From positions 1 to 64,000 of the forward strand of contig JAVCDF010000008.1 of the NCBI GenBank assembly GCA_030765725.1: a stretch of 64,000 bases of DNA, read 5' to 3'. The notes beneath the pieces are model-generated. The model was not told the origin of the DNA and searched no databases. It saw only the letters and a program-made list of their open reading frames with translations. Positions 33,836 through 41,012 of this stretch are shown here, one piece after another. Numbering within the stretch: position 1 is the stretch's first letter; each line of letters begins with the position of its first letter. This DNA is from Candidatus Chlorobium antarcticum. Its GTDB lineage: Bacteria; Bacteroidota; Chlorobiia; Chlorobiales; Chlorobiaceae. The translations under genes were made by a program, and so were the position numbers.

Positions 33836-34915
33836 CTAAAAGCGGACATGAGCCGACTGGTTGAAGGTGGTGCGCGCATGACGATAGCTGTCGATCATAT
33901 CCTCGTCGAAGATGAGCCCTGTTTCTTCAAAGAAGCGCTTCCACCCAATACGGTTGATCCACTCGCCGACCCTTTCCCAGGGCCTTCCGCCCGCTTTGTA
34001 GGCGGTCAGGATTTTGCCAACCGCTTCGGTCACTTCCGGCCAGCGGGGAGGGTTGTTGGGCAGGTTGTGGGCAACAATGCTCATGGTTGAGGGTTTTGAG
34101 CGAGCGTTGCTGTTCTTGCCGCCGACCCAGATGGCAAACTTGGAATGCTCGGGATGGTTGATTTCCATTGCCGGGCAGGCACCGAAACATGCACCACAGC
34201 AGATGCACTTGGCCTCGTCAACCATCAGTGATCGTTTGCCGTTGACCACCGTCGGACGGATGGCAGCGACCGGGCAGCGGGCAACCGCTTTGGGAAGCTC
34301 GCAGATCATTGAAAGGTTATCGTGGTTGATGCGGGGAGGACGGGTATGCTTCACCACAACGGCAATATCTGCCTGGCCGCCGCAGTTGATGGAGCAGCAT
34401 GAGGTAGAGAGGCGCACCTTGTTGGGCATCTCCATATGCTTGAACTCGTCGTAGAGGGAGTCCATCATTGACTTCACCACGCCCGACGCATCGGTTGCGG
34501 GAATGTCGCAATGGAGCCAGCCCTGGGTATGCGATACCGATGAAACGCAGTTACCTGCGCCGCCAACCGGGAAGCCCATGGCCTCGAGGTCGCGGATCAT
34601 CGGCTCCACATTCTCCTCCTTGGGGGTCAGGAACTCAACATTGTTGCGGACGGTGAACCGGAGGTGGCCGTCACAGTAGCGGTCCGCAATGTCGCAGAGC
34701 TGGCGCACCATGTCCACCGTATCTTGACGCGGAGTACCCGCACGGACGGTGAAGAGTGCGTCGCCGCTCTCAGCAACATGCTTCAGGACGCCGGGACGAG
34801 GGATTTCATGATACTTCCAGTTGCCGTAGTTTTTTCTTACCACCGGGTGGAGCGCCTCCATGTAGGTATGGGGGCCCGACTCTATAGTCTTCCATGTTCT
34901 TTCAGGACTGCTCAT
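33836..34915 (-). CDS. dsrB: DsrB: reverse sulfite reductase beta subunit
   Basis: The product is 359 residues. The siroheme-[4Fe-4S] site residues appear in RLSTSCCSINCGGQADIAVV, and a ferredoxin insertion follows: CICCGACFGACPAMEI. The N terminus has VVRKNYGNWKYHEIPRPGVL, the family opening. DsrB forms the heterotetramer with DsrA that oxidises the sulfur of DsrC trisulfide to sulfite in the cytoplasm. It is 56 bases after dsrA. Confidence 0.95.
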   Translation of the reverse strand: MSSPERTWKTIESGPHTYMEALHPVVRKNYGNWKYHEIPRPGVLKHVAESGDALFTVRAGTPRQDTVDMVRQLCDIADRYCDGHLRFTVRNNVEFLTPKEENVEPMIRDLEAMGFPVGGAGNCVSSVSHTQGWLHCDIPATDASGVVKSMMDSLYDEFKHMEMPNKVRLSTSCCSINCGGQADIAVVVKHTRPPRINHDNLSMICELPKAVARCPVAAIRPTVVNGKRSLMVDEAKCICCGACFGACPAMEINHPEHSKFAIWVGGKNSNARSKPSTMSIVAHNLPNNPPRWPEVTEAVGKILTAYKAGGRPWERVGEWINRIGWKRFFEETGLIFDEDMIDSYRHARTTFNQSAHVRF

Positions 34916-34971
34916 AATGTTCGCTCAGTTTTGCACGGTTGATGCAAGTGCTTACGATGGCCTCTGCCAGC

Positions 34972-36225
34972 TCAGTACTTTGCCTTGAAATAGGGGTTAT
35001 CGCGGGGCCTGGATACCTGGTTGATGTCAACATCTAGCCCAACACCATCAAGGAACTGCCGGAGACCAACCCGTTCGATGGTTTCGCCGATCCTTTCGTG
35101 GTCAAGGCCGCTATCATCCCACCAGTCGATAATCTCCTCTACCAGCTTCATGAACTTTTCACGGTCCTCTTCTGTCTCCATTTTCATAAAGGGGATGATC
35201 AGGGACCCCATGTTCACACCGACCTTCAGGGTGTTCTTGCCGCCCATCAGAAGCGAAACACCCCTTTCTTTTCCTGGAGAGAGTGCCTTTGGCATTGCGT
35301 TCAGGCAGTGCATGCAGCGAACGCAGTCACGGGTATCAATCTTCATGCCGCCGTCTTGAAGCGAAATGGCCCGTGTGGGGCAGAGGTTGATAACCTGATT
35401 AACCAGCGCATCGACGCCTTTCTCCTCAATCCATTCCGTAACGGCGGCTTCTTCCACCTGAATGGCATCTTTCCATGTGCCAATAACGGCAAGGTCGGAA
35501 CGCATGATGGAGTTGGTACAGTCATTCGGACAGGCCGAAAACTTGAACTTGATTTTATAGTTCCACTCGGGGCGGTGAAGCTGGCCCACAAAGTGGCGTA
35601 GCGCATGAAGATGCAACTCAAGATTGTCATAACAGGCCTGTTCGCAACGGGCGGGTCCTGCACACGACACGGCTGTACGCATGCCAGCACCGGCACCGCC
35701 GAGATCCCAGCCTTTTTCGTTCAGCTTGTCGAAACACTCCTGTACATTGGCCTCGTCAATACCCTGAAGCATAATGTCGCCGGTCTGGCCGTGCAGGGTT
35801 AGCATTCCGCTGCCATACTCTTCCCAGATGTCGCACATTTCGCGCAGCATTGCTGTATTGTAATGCAGTCCCGGAGGCGGCTGAATACGCATGGTATGGA
35901 ACTCAGCTGCTTCAGGAATTTTATCTTTGATCATTGAGTAGCGGGTAATGACGCCGGCGCCGTAACCGTCCACCGTCACCAGTCCGCCTTTCCAGTAACC
36001 CATCTTGGTATTGTATGAATACTCAAGCTGATCCATCACGCCGCGAAGCATAGGCTTTTTCGTCCGTTCGGCAAGATTCTTGAAACCCGAAACAAAGCTT
36101 GGCCATGGGCCTTTTTCCAGTTCATCAAGCATCGGCGTCGGGTTCAGAAACTTCTCACCGCGCCCACCATTCGAATGGTTGCATCCATGCGAACTGCATG
36201 ATGACGCACCTTTGTTTTCTTCCAT
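34972..36225 (-). CDS. dsrA: DsrA: reverse sulfite reductase alpha subunit
   Basis: The start is taken at the ATG at 36225 (MEENKGASSCSSHG), which is preceded by AGGAGAAAC; an upstream in-frame ATG at 36273 lacks a ribosome binding site. The protein of 417 residues has the siroheme-[4Fe-4S] motifs CAGPARCEQAC (C-5x-C) and FSACPNDCTNS (C-3x-C), and a ferredoxin insertion with CVRCMHCLNAMPKAL (about 320). The typical LHGQTGDIMLQG substrate region is present. It is the catalytic subunit of the reverse-acting sulfite reductase. Confidence 0.95.
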   Translation of the reverse strand: MEENKGASSCSSHGCNHSNGGRGEKFLNPTPMLDELEKGPWPSFVSGFKNLAERTKKPMLRGVMDQLEYSYNTKMGYWKGGLVTVDGYGAGVITRYSMIKDKIPEAAEFHTMRIQPPPGLHYNTAMLREMCDIWEEYGSGMLTLHGQTGDIMLQGIDEANVQECFDKLNEKGWDLGGAGAGMRTAVSCAGPARCEQACYDNLELHLHALRHFVGQLHRPEWNYKIKFKFSACPNDCTNSIMRSDLAVIGTWKDAIQVEEAAVTEWIEEKGVDALVNQVINLCPTRAISLQDGGMKIDTRDCVRCMHCLNAMPKALSPGKERGVSLLMGGKNTLKVGVNMGSLIIPFMKMETEEDREKFMKLVEEIIDWWDDSGLDHERIGETIERVGLRQFLDGVGLDVDINQVSRPRDNPYFKAKY

Positions 36226-36282
36226 TGTTTCTCCTGTTGATTCTTCAGAAAATTTCGGCCCACAGGCCTCCACTAGAGCCCC

Positions 36283-36618
36283 TTACACGCAGCCGGTCGG
36301 TTTCGGCAGTCCGGCAACCTTACAGGCCTGAAGTGCAGGGCCTTTCGGAAAAAGGCCATAAAGGAACTCGCTCGCCTCTTTCTTGTCAATACCCTTCTCG
36401 GCAGCAATAGCCTTGGTAAGCACTTTTACGGCAGGAGCAATCTGGTACTCGTCGTAGTAGTCCCGGAGGAACTTCACAAGCGACCAATGCTCGTCGCTCA
36501 TGTCGAGCTCTTCACCCTCGGCAAGCTTGCCGGCAATCTCTTCCGTCCAATCTTCAAGATTGACCAGGTAGCCGTTTTCATCAGTCTCGATGGTGGCGCC
36601 GTTGATAACTATTCCCAT
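36283..36618 (-). CDS. dsrC: DsrC: sulfur-carrier protein
   Basis: The start is at 36618 (MGIVINGATIETDENGYL), with GAGGAGATC just upstream; the frame is open for 16 further residues without merit. The protein of 111 residues has the family core DEHWSLVKFLRDYYDEYQI and ends LQACKVAGLPKPTGCV, in which the two conserved cysteines of the flexible arm are ten residues apart. It carries the persulfide from DsrEFH, forms the trisulfide at DsrMKJOP and presents it to DsrAB. A palindromic operator-like site lies 55 to 82 bases upstream, suggesting its own promoter within the cluster. Confidence 0.96.
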   Translation of the reverse strand: MGIVINGATIETDENGYLVNLEDWTEEIAGKLAEGEELDMSDEHWSLVKFLRDYYDEYQIAPAVKVLTKAIAAEKGIDKKEASEFLYGLFPKGPALQACKVAGLPKPTGCV

Positions 36619-36672
36619 GATGATCTCCTCTTTGTCTTGTTTGTTGATGATGAAAAACAATATCACTTACCT

Positions 36673-36700
36673 ATTTATATAACCATATAGTTATATAAAT
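36673..36700. promoter_or_regulatory. Palindromic operator-like site upstream of dsrC (site A)
   Basis: A 28-base near-perfect palindrome: left arm ATTTATATAAC, centre CATATA, right arm GTTATATAAAT; 13 of 14 base pairs match. Closely related sequences stand upstream of dsrE2 (39522-39549, 22 of 28 identical), soeBC (45526-45553, 23 of 28) and the FadL-type gene (47445-47472, 20 of 28). The length and symmetry fit a dimeric repressor of the winged-helix class; ArsR-like regulators are one possibility. Confidence 0.65.
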
Positions 36701-36748
36701 AAGCATAGGAATTCTTTTTTCCAAATGCGGCTGTAAAGTTTTTTGTTT

Positions 36749-38155
36749 TTATGCGGCGGCAGAGCGATATGCGGCTGCTGCTGAGACGAATGCGGGCGCC
36801 CAGCCGGGTTGTGCGGATGCGTGGATGTGGGCGTAGGAGGCAAAGACATTCCTCTGAATGAAACCGTCAGATCTGCCTGTGGTACCTTTGCCGCGGCGGA
36901 CGGCAAACTGCCATTCGGGGGCGCCGGCAATGGCGGTAGTGGACGAGTAGTGGAATTCATGGGCCTTGACCCGTTCACCTTTCTGGAACCATAGAGAGTC
37001 GGCCGTGCTTTCAAGTTCAAGGTAGCCGTGCCCTGCAGGCCGTTCTGTAAAACCTATGTCGAAGGGCAGCACGCCGGCCATCGGGAACGATTCCCCGTGG
37101 TACGATACGCTGCTGGAAAGATAGATAAGGCCTCCACATTCTGCATAGAGAGGCATGCCAGCTTCAGCGGCACTGCGGACACCTTCCATAAGAGAACGGT
37201 TCGCGGTAAGCCCCAGGAAAAAAGACTCAGGAAAACCACCGCCAATGTACAGTGCATCGATTGCGGGAAGTTCGGCAGCAGCAAGAGAGTCGATAAACAC
37301 AAGCTCCGCACCGTGCTGTTCGAGCGCTTCAAGATTGTCGGGGTAGTAGAAGCTGAATGCTCGGTCGCGGAACACGCCAATTGTGGCTTTTGGAGCAGTC
37401 GTGCGCTGGCGCGGGCAACAGGCGAGGCGAGGAGCCATGTATGGTGCACTGAAAAAGAGACGAGTAATCGCCTCCATGTCGCAACAGCCTGCAACTGTTA
37501 CGGCGGCATTGCGTATGAACTCACCGGCCTTCCCGATTTCGGCTACGGTGGTAAGGCCGAGATGCCGTTCGGGTATTGAGAGCGACCGGTCAACGGGAAT
37601 GGAGCCGAGAACGGGAATCTTGCAATAGTGTTCAATTGCGCGCCTCTGCTTGTCGGCCTGGCGCTCGCTCCTGACGCGGTTGAGCACCACGCCCACAATG
37701 TTTGCCAAGGGTTGCATGGCCTGCATCCCCATAACAGTGGCGGCTACCCCCCGGCCTGCGTCATGCCCGTCTACAACCAGAAGCACCGGAGCCTGGAGCA
37801 GTTCAGCAAGACCGGCGGTGCTGTCGGAACCGTCGAGCGACATGCCATCATGCAACCCGTGGTTCCCCTCAATAAGTGAGAGCGATGCTTCGGAAATTCC
37901 GCTGTGGCGGATGAAGGAACTGCGGCACCCGTCAGCACCCATCATCCATGGGTCTAAATTGTAGCACTCGTTGCCTGTTGCCATACGGTGCCATGCAGGG
38001 TCGATGTAGTCGGGCCCCTTCTTGAAGCTGTTGACCAGCCAGCCGGATGCGGAAAGGTTTGCGGCAATGCCGATGGCCAGGGTTGTTTTACCCGAGCTTT
38101 TGCCCGGAGCTGACACCATCAGCCTCGGTATGCCGGCACTCTCCTCTTCTTTCAT
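36749..38155 (-). CDS. dsrN: DsrN: siroheme amidase (cobyrinate a,c-diamide synthase-like)
   Basis: The product is 468 residues of the CbiA family. The N-terminal P-loop is SAPGKSSGKTTLAIGIAANL, and the C-terminal glutamine amidotransferase domain has its nucleophile Cys in YAECGGLIYLS (about 345) and the H-x-x-x (EFHYSST) triad segment. It uses ATP and glutamine to amidate siroheme for DsrAB. It is 21 bases after tusA, and dsrC follows after 130 bases that contain operator site A, so dsrN belongs to the upstream unit while dsrC probably also has its own promoter. Confidence 0.9.
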   Translation of the reverse strand: MKEEESAGIPRLMVSAPGKSSGKTTLAIGIAANLSASGWLVNSFKKGPDYIDPAWHRMATGNECYNLDPWMMGADGCRSSFIRHSGISEASLSLIEGNHGLHDGMSLDGSDSTAGLAELLQAPVLLVVDGHDAGRGVAATVMGMQAMQPLANIVGVVLNRVRSERQADKQRRAIEHYCKIPVLGSIPVDRSLSIPERHLGLTTVAEIGKAGEFIRNAAVTVAGCCDMEAITRLFFSAPYMAPRLACCPRQRTTAPKATIGVFRDRAFSFYYPDNLEALEQHGAELVFIDSLAAAELPAIDALYIGGGFPESFFLGLTANRSLMEGVRSAAEAGMPLYAECGGLIYLSSSVSYHGESFPMAGVLPFDIGFTERPAGHGYLELESTADSLWFQKGERVKAHEFHYSSTTAIAGAPEWQFAVRRGKGTTGRSDGFIQRNVFASYAHIHASAQPGWAPAFVSAAAAYRSAAA

Positions 38156-38176
38156 GCTGTGGGTCTGCCCGAGCTT

Positions 38177-38413
38177 CTATTTCTTTTTGATGTAGAAAAT
38201 ATGTATGCCTGCGGCTTCTTCATGCTCAACCACCTCGTTGCCAGTGCGGTTTGCCCATGAGGCCATGTCGCTGACGGAACCGGGATCGGTGGCCATCATC
38301 TTCAGTACCTCTCCGCTCTGCATGCCATCAATTGTTTTTTTTGTTTTCAGAATGGGCAGTGGGCAATTCAGTCCCTTGCAGTCAAGTTCTACGCTGCTTG
38401 CAATTGCGCTCAT
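38177..38413 (-). CDS. tusA: TusA-family sulfur carrier
   Basis: The product is 78 residues with the CPLP signature in ELDCKGLNCPLPILKTKK, whose cysteine takes up sulfur, and GEVLKMMATDPGSVSDM in the core. It is a small cytoplasmic protein that relays persulfide sulfur from rhodanese or DsrE2 to DsrEFH. It lies in the rhd-tusA-dsrE2 unit, which accompanies the dsr cluster. Confidence 0.92.
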   Translation of the reverse strand: MSAIASSVELDCKGLNCPLPILKTKKTIDGMQSGEVLKMMATDPGSVSDMASWANRTGNEVVEHEEAAGIHIFYIKKK

Positions 38414-38449
38414 GGGTGCTCTCCTTTAGTTTACTGAGTGTTATGAAAA

Positions 38450-38941
38450 TTATTCTTTCGGGGTTTTCTGGTCGTCACGCACCTGTGACAGAAAAAAGCT
38501 GTCGGCCTCATCGGCCTCTACCGGCCGGTCACCACCATCCAAAAGTGGCTCTTCATAGTCGTTCCATCCGCGAAGGCCGGTTTTTAGTGATACAACACGG
38601 CTATAGCCCATTCTTTGCATCACCTCTGCGGCAAACGCACTGCGGTGTCCGGACCGGCAAACCACAACAATTTCCCGACTGCGAGCCCGGACAAGCTCCG
38701 GACATGTGTCATCAAAATCCCACTCGCATGCCGCTTCAAGCACCCCGCGCGCCACATGGAGGGAGCCCGGAATATGCATGGCTGCGAACTCATGAGGCTC
38801 ACGAACATCAAGCAGCAGAAGCTCCGGGTTCTCTTTCATGCGCTCAACGAGATCCCATGGCATGATTTCTGCAACATTCAGAAGAGCTGCACTGAGAAGG
38901 TCAGCTACGGTAAGCATAGGGCTGTGATTTTGGGGCATCAC
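38450..38941 (-). CDS. rhd: Rhodanese-like sulfurtransferase
   Basis: The product is 163 residues with one rhodanese domain (about 28-130): LLLLDVREPHEFAAMHIPGS and the active-site loop VVCRSGHRSAFA, with the persulfide-forming cysteine. It transfers sulfane sulfur to TusA. The start overlaps the end of dsrE2 by four bases. A C-terminal acidic extension of about 30 residues beyond the domain is not conserved in the family, as far as I can tell. Confidence 0.9.
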   Translation of the reverse strand: MMPQNHSPMLTVADLLSAALLNVAEIMPWDLVERMKENPELLLLDVREPHEFAAMHIPGSLHVARGVLEAACEWDFDDTCPELVRARSREIVVVCRSGHRSAFAAEVMQRMGYSRVVSLKTGLRGWNDYEEPLLDGGDRPVEADEADSFFLSQVRDDQKTPKE

Positions 38942-39447
38942 ACAAACAGTGAGATGTCGGCATCGGCCGCATACTCAAGAAATGTTGCCGCACCGCCGTA
39001 CTCGACGCCGTCAATAAACTCCTCCTTCGAGAAACCGAACACCTCCATGGTCATCTGGCAGGCAATGAAGCGTACACCGCTTTCCTGGCACATTTCACGA
39101 AGCTGCTCAACAGTGGCTACACCCTTCTTTTTGAAGGTCTCTTTCATGAGAGAGGTTGCCATGTTGTCGAAGCCGGGCATATTGCCGGAAATGATGTTGG
39201 GAACCTGCCAGTTAATTTCCTGAAACCCGGAGCTGCCGAAGGGCATTTTCATCGGCATGGCCGGATTGGTGTGCGGAGCAACTTTGGCATCAATCTCTTT
39301 TTTGAGCAATGGCAGACCGTAAAAGGTAAAGAAAACAACTGCTTCCATGTCCATGGCAGCTGCTGTAGAAGCAAGAATGAACGGGGGATAGGCCCAGTCG
39401 AGGGTTCCCTGTGAAGCGATGATTGCCAGTTTTTTTGTTTCAGCCAT
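38938..39447 (-). CDS. dsrE2: DsrE2: peroxiredoxin-like DsrE-family sulfurtransferase
   Basis: The product is 169 residues. It starts KKLAIIASQGTLDWAYPPFILASTAAAMDMEAVVFFTFYGLPLL; the key cysteines are in VEQLREMCQESGVRFIACQMTMEVFG (two Cys, the second in the conserved ACxMxM motif). DsrE2A-type proteins carry a membrane or hydrophobic segment and act with Rhd and TusA in sulfur transfer. It is the first gene of a transcript that continues through rhd, tusA and dsrN; operator site B lies upstream at 39522-39549. Confidence 0.9.
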   Translation of the reverse strand: MAETKKLAIIASQGTLDWAYPPFILASTAAAMDMEAVVFFTFYGLPLLKKEIDAKVAPHTNPAMPMKMPFGSSGFQEINWQVPNIISGNMPGFDNMATSLMKETFKKKGVATVEQLREMCQESGVRFIACQMTMEVFGFSKEEFIDGVEYGGAATFLEYAADADISLFV

Positions 39448-39521
39448 GGTGGTTCTCCAGCGTTAAACTTGTTTCGAATTCAGCGAGGGAACAGGGAAAA
39501 ATCAGCCGCCCTCTCTTAAAT

Positions 39522-39549
39522 AACTATATATCCAAACAATTATATAAAT
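39522..39549. promoter_or_regulatory. Palindromic operator-like site upstream of dsrE2 (site B)
   Basis: Right half TTATATAAAT is identical to that of site A and the centre begins CCAAACAA; 22 of 28 positions agree with site A. The left half is less conserved. It is centred about 88 bases before the dsrE2 start. Confidence 0.5.
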
Positions 39550-39609
39550 GATAATAAAAGCCCTAATAACAAACAAACAAAACGGCGGATTTTTTGTCGC
39601 CCAGCCCCT

Positions 39610-40038
39610 TTAACGCACAAGAATACCAGTGGCGGCAACCAGCAGAATCAGAACCTGAACGAGGGCAATAACACCGAACACAGGCCGTTTTTCACGAAAA
39701 AAAGCAGGCGCTGAAACAAGCAGGCAGACGACCGGAATCATGCAGATGATGATGATGGCAAGGTAGCTGAGAGCGTCTCCCCGCCAGAAACTTTCCGCGT
39801 TCGACATGAACGACCAACCGAGGGGAGCGTTGAGTTTTGCCTGCATGACGGGTGCCCTCAGGTGCCAATTGGCGGCAATGTCTGCAATGGAAACCTTCGG
39901 CGGAAGCAGATTAAATATGTAGGTGGCGTAACTCCCGGCGAGAAAGAGTATGGCGAAGTGCGACAGCTTGTCGAGCACGCCGGCGTAGGCAAGCTGCTCT
40001 TTCTGGACATGCGATTTACTGGACGGGTCCTGTTTCAT
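39610..40038 (-). CDS. DUF1634-family membrane protein
   Basis: The product is 142 residues with about three membrane segments: FAILFLAGSYATYIFNLLPP, ALSYLAIIIICMIPVVCLL and VFGVIALVQVLILLVAATG. It begins MKQDPSSKSHVQKEQLA at the ATG at 40038, which overlaps the stop of the TSUP permease gene by four bases. DUF1634 proteins commonly accompany TSUP permeases; together they may form the sulfite or sulfur-compound transporter. Function beyond that is unknown. Confidence 0.75.
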   Translation of the reverse strand: MKQDPSSKSHVQKEQLAYAGVLDKLSHFAILFLAGSYATYIFNLLPPKVSIADIAANWHLRAPVMQAKLNAPLGWSFMSNAESFWRGDALSYLAIIIICMIPVVCLLVSAPAFFREKRPVFGVIALVQVLILLVAATGILVR

Positions 40039-41012
40039 ATCCCGAATCCTTTTAAGAGTGAACGAATGCCGGCTACAGCCAGCATGGAAACCACAATGAT
40101 GCGGACTGAACCGGTATTGACCCGGGTCAGCAGTTTTGCCCCGATTTTGGAGCCAAGCATCATGCCAGCAATGGAGGGCACTGCAATAAGCGGAAGCATG
40201 GCTCCCTTGAACATGTAGACCCATGCAGCGGCGGCTCCGTTGATGGAGAGCACAAGGCCGCTGGTGGCGACGGATACTTTGAGGGGAACCCCCATGAGGA
40301 GGTTGAAAACCGGCACATTGGCAAACCCTGCACCAAGGCCGAACATGCCGCCGATGAAGCCTATCATAAGGAAGAAGATCAGGCTGAGGGGCGTGCGGTG
40401 CACCTGCCATGAAACATCTTTCTTGATGGACTCCTCATAATAGATGCCGGAAATGTGCAACGCCTTCGACAGGGCGTCGGGCACCTTCACCTCCGGATAC
40501 CCCGATTTTCCCGACAGAAACATGATGGTGGCAATAAAAACAATAACAATCCCGAGCAGGAGCTGAACTGTCTGCGCCGGAAGAGCAAGGCCGACCATGG
40601 CACCAACAATGGAGCTGACGGAACCGACAAGAGCCATGGGGAGGCCAAGCTTGAGGTCGGCGAGCCCTTTGCGCATGAGGGGGGATCCGGCTGAAATTGC
40701 TCCCGAAAGAGCGACCATCAGCCCCGCACCCCTCACATAATCAAGGTGGAAGGGAAAAAAACTACTGACAATGGGGACAAAAAGCACCCCGCCACCAACA
40801 CCTGCAAGGACTGCAAAAATCCCGAGGATAAAAGAGAAAACAAAGAGCAGCAGCACCCACACCCACCAGGCCGCCTCTATTGCAGCCTGCGGCTCAGCCG
40901 CCAGAAGGGTTCCGGGAAGCAGCAGGAAGAACAGTGCAAGGCCTGCTACCGCGAATGCTGCGGGGGACAACTTTCTGGCTGGTGCTTGCATAATGGAAGC
41001 CATTTTACTCAT
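40035..41012 (-). CDS. TSUP (TauE/SafE) family permease
   Basis: The product is 325 residues with about eight membrane segments and the family repeats GVGGGVLFVPI (segment 2) and FGLGAGFANVPVFNLLMGVP (segment 6). TSUP permeases move sulfite, sulfoacetate or related anions. It overlaps the soeA end by eight bases and the DUF1634 gene by four, so it is translationally coupled to the sulfite dehydrogenase genes; sulfite export or import is the likely job. Ends of the first 24 residues (MSKMASIMQAPARKL) offer two alternative ATG starts. Confidence 0.85.
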   Translation of the reverse strand: MSKMASIMQAPARKLSPAAFAVAGLALFFLLLPGTLLAAEPQAAIEAAWWVWVLLLFVFSFILGIFAVLAGVGGGVLFVPIVSSFFPFHLDYVRGAGLMVALSGAISAGSPLMRKGLADLKLGLPMALVGSVSSIVGAMVGLALPAQTVQLLLGIVIVFIATIMFLSGKSGYPEVKVPDALSKALHISGIYYEESIKKDVSWQVHRTPLSLIFFLMIGFIGGMFGLGAGFANVPVFNLLMGVPLKVSVATSGLVLSINGAAAAWVYMFKGAMLPLIAVPSIAGMMLGSKIGAKLLTRVNTGSVRIIVVSMLAVAGIRSLLKGFGI

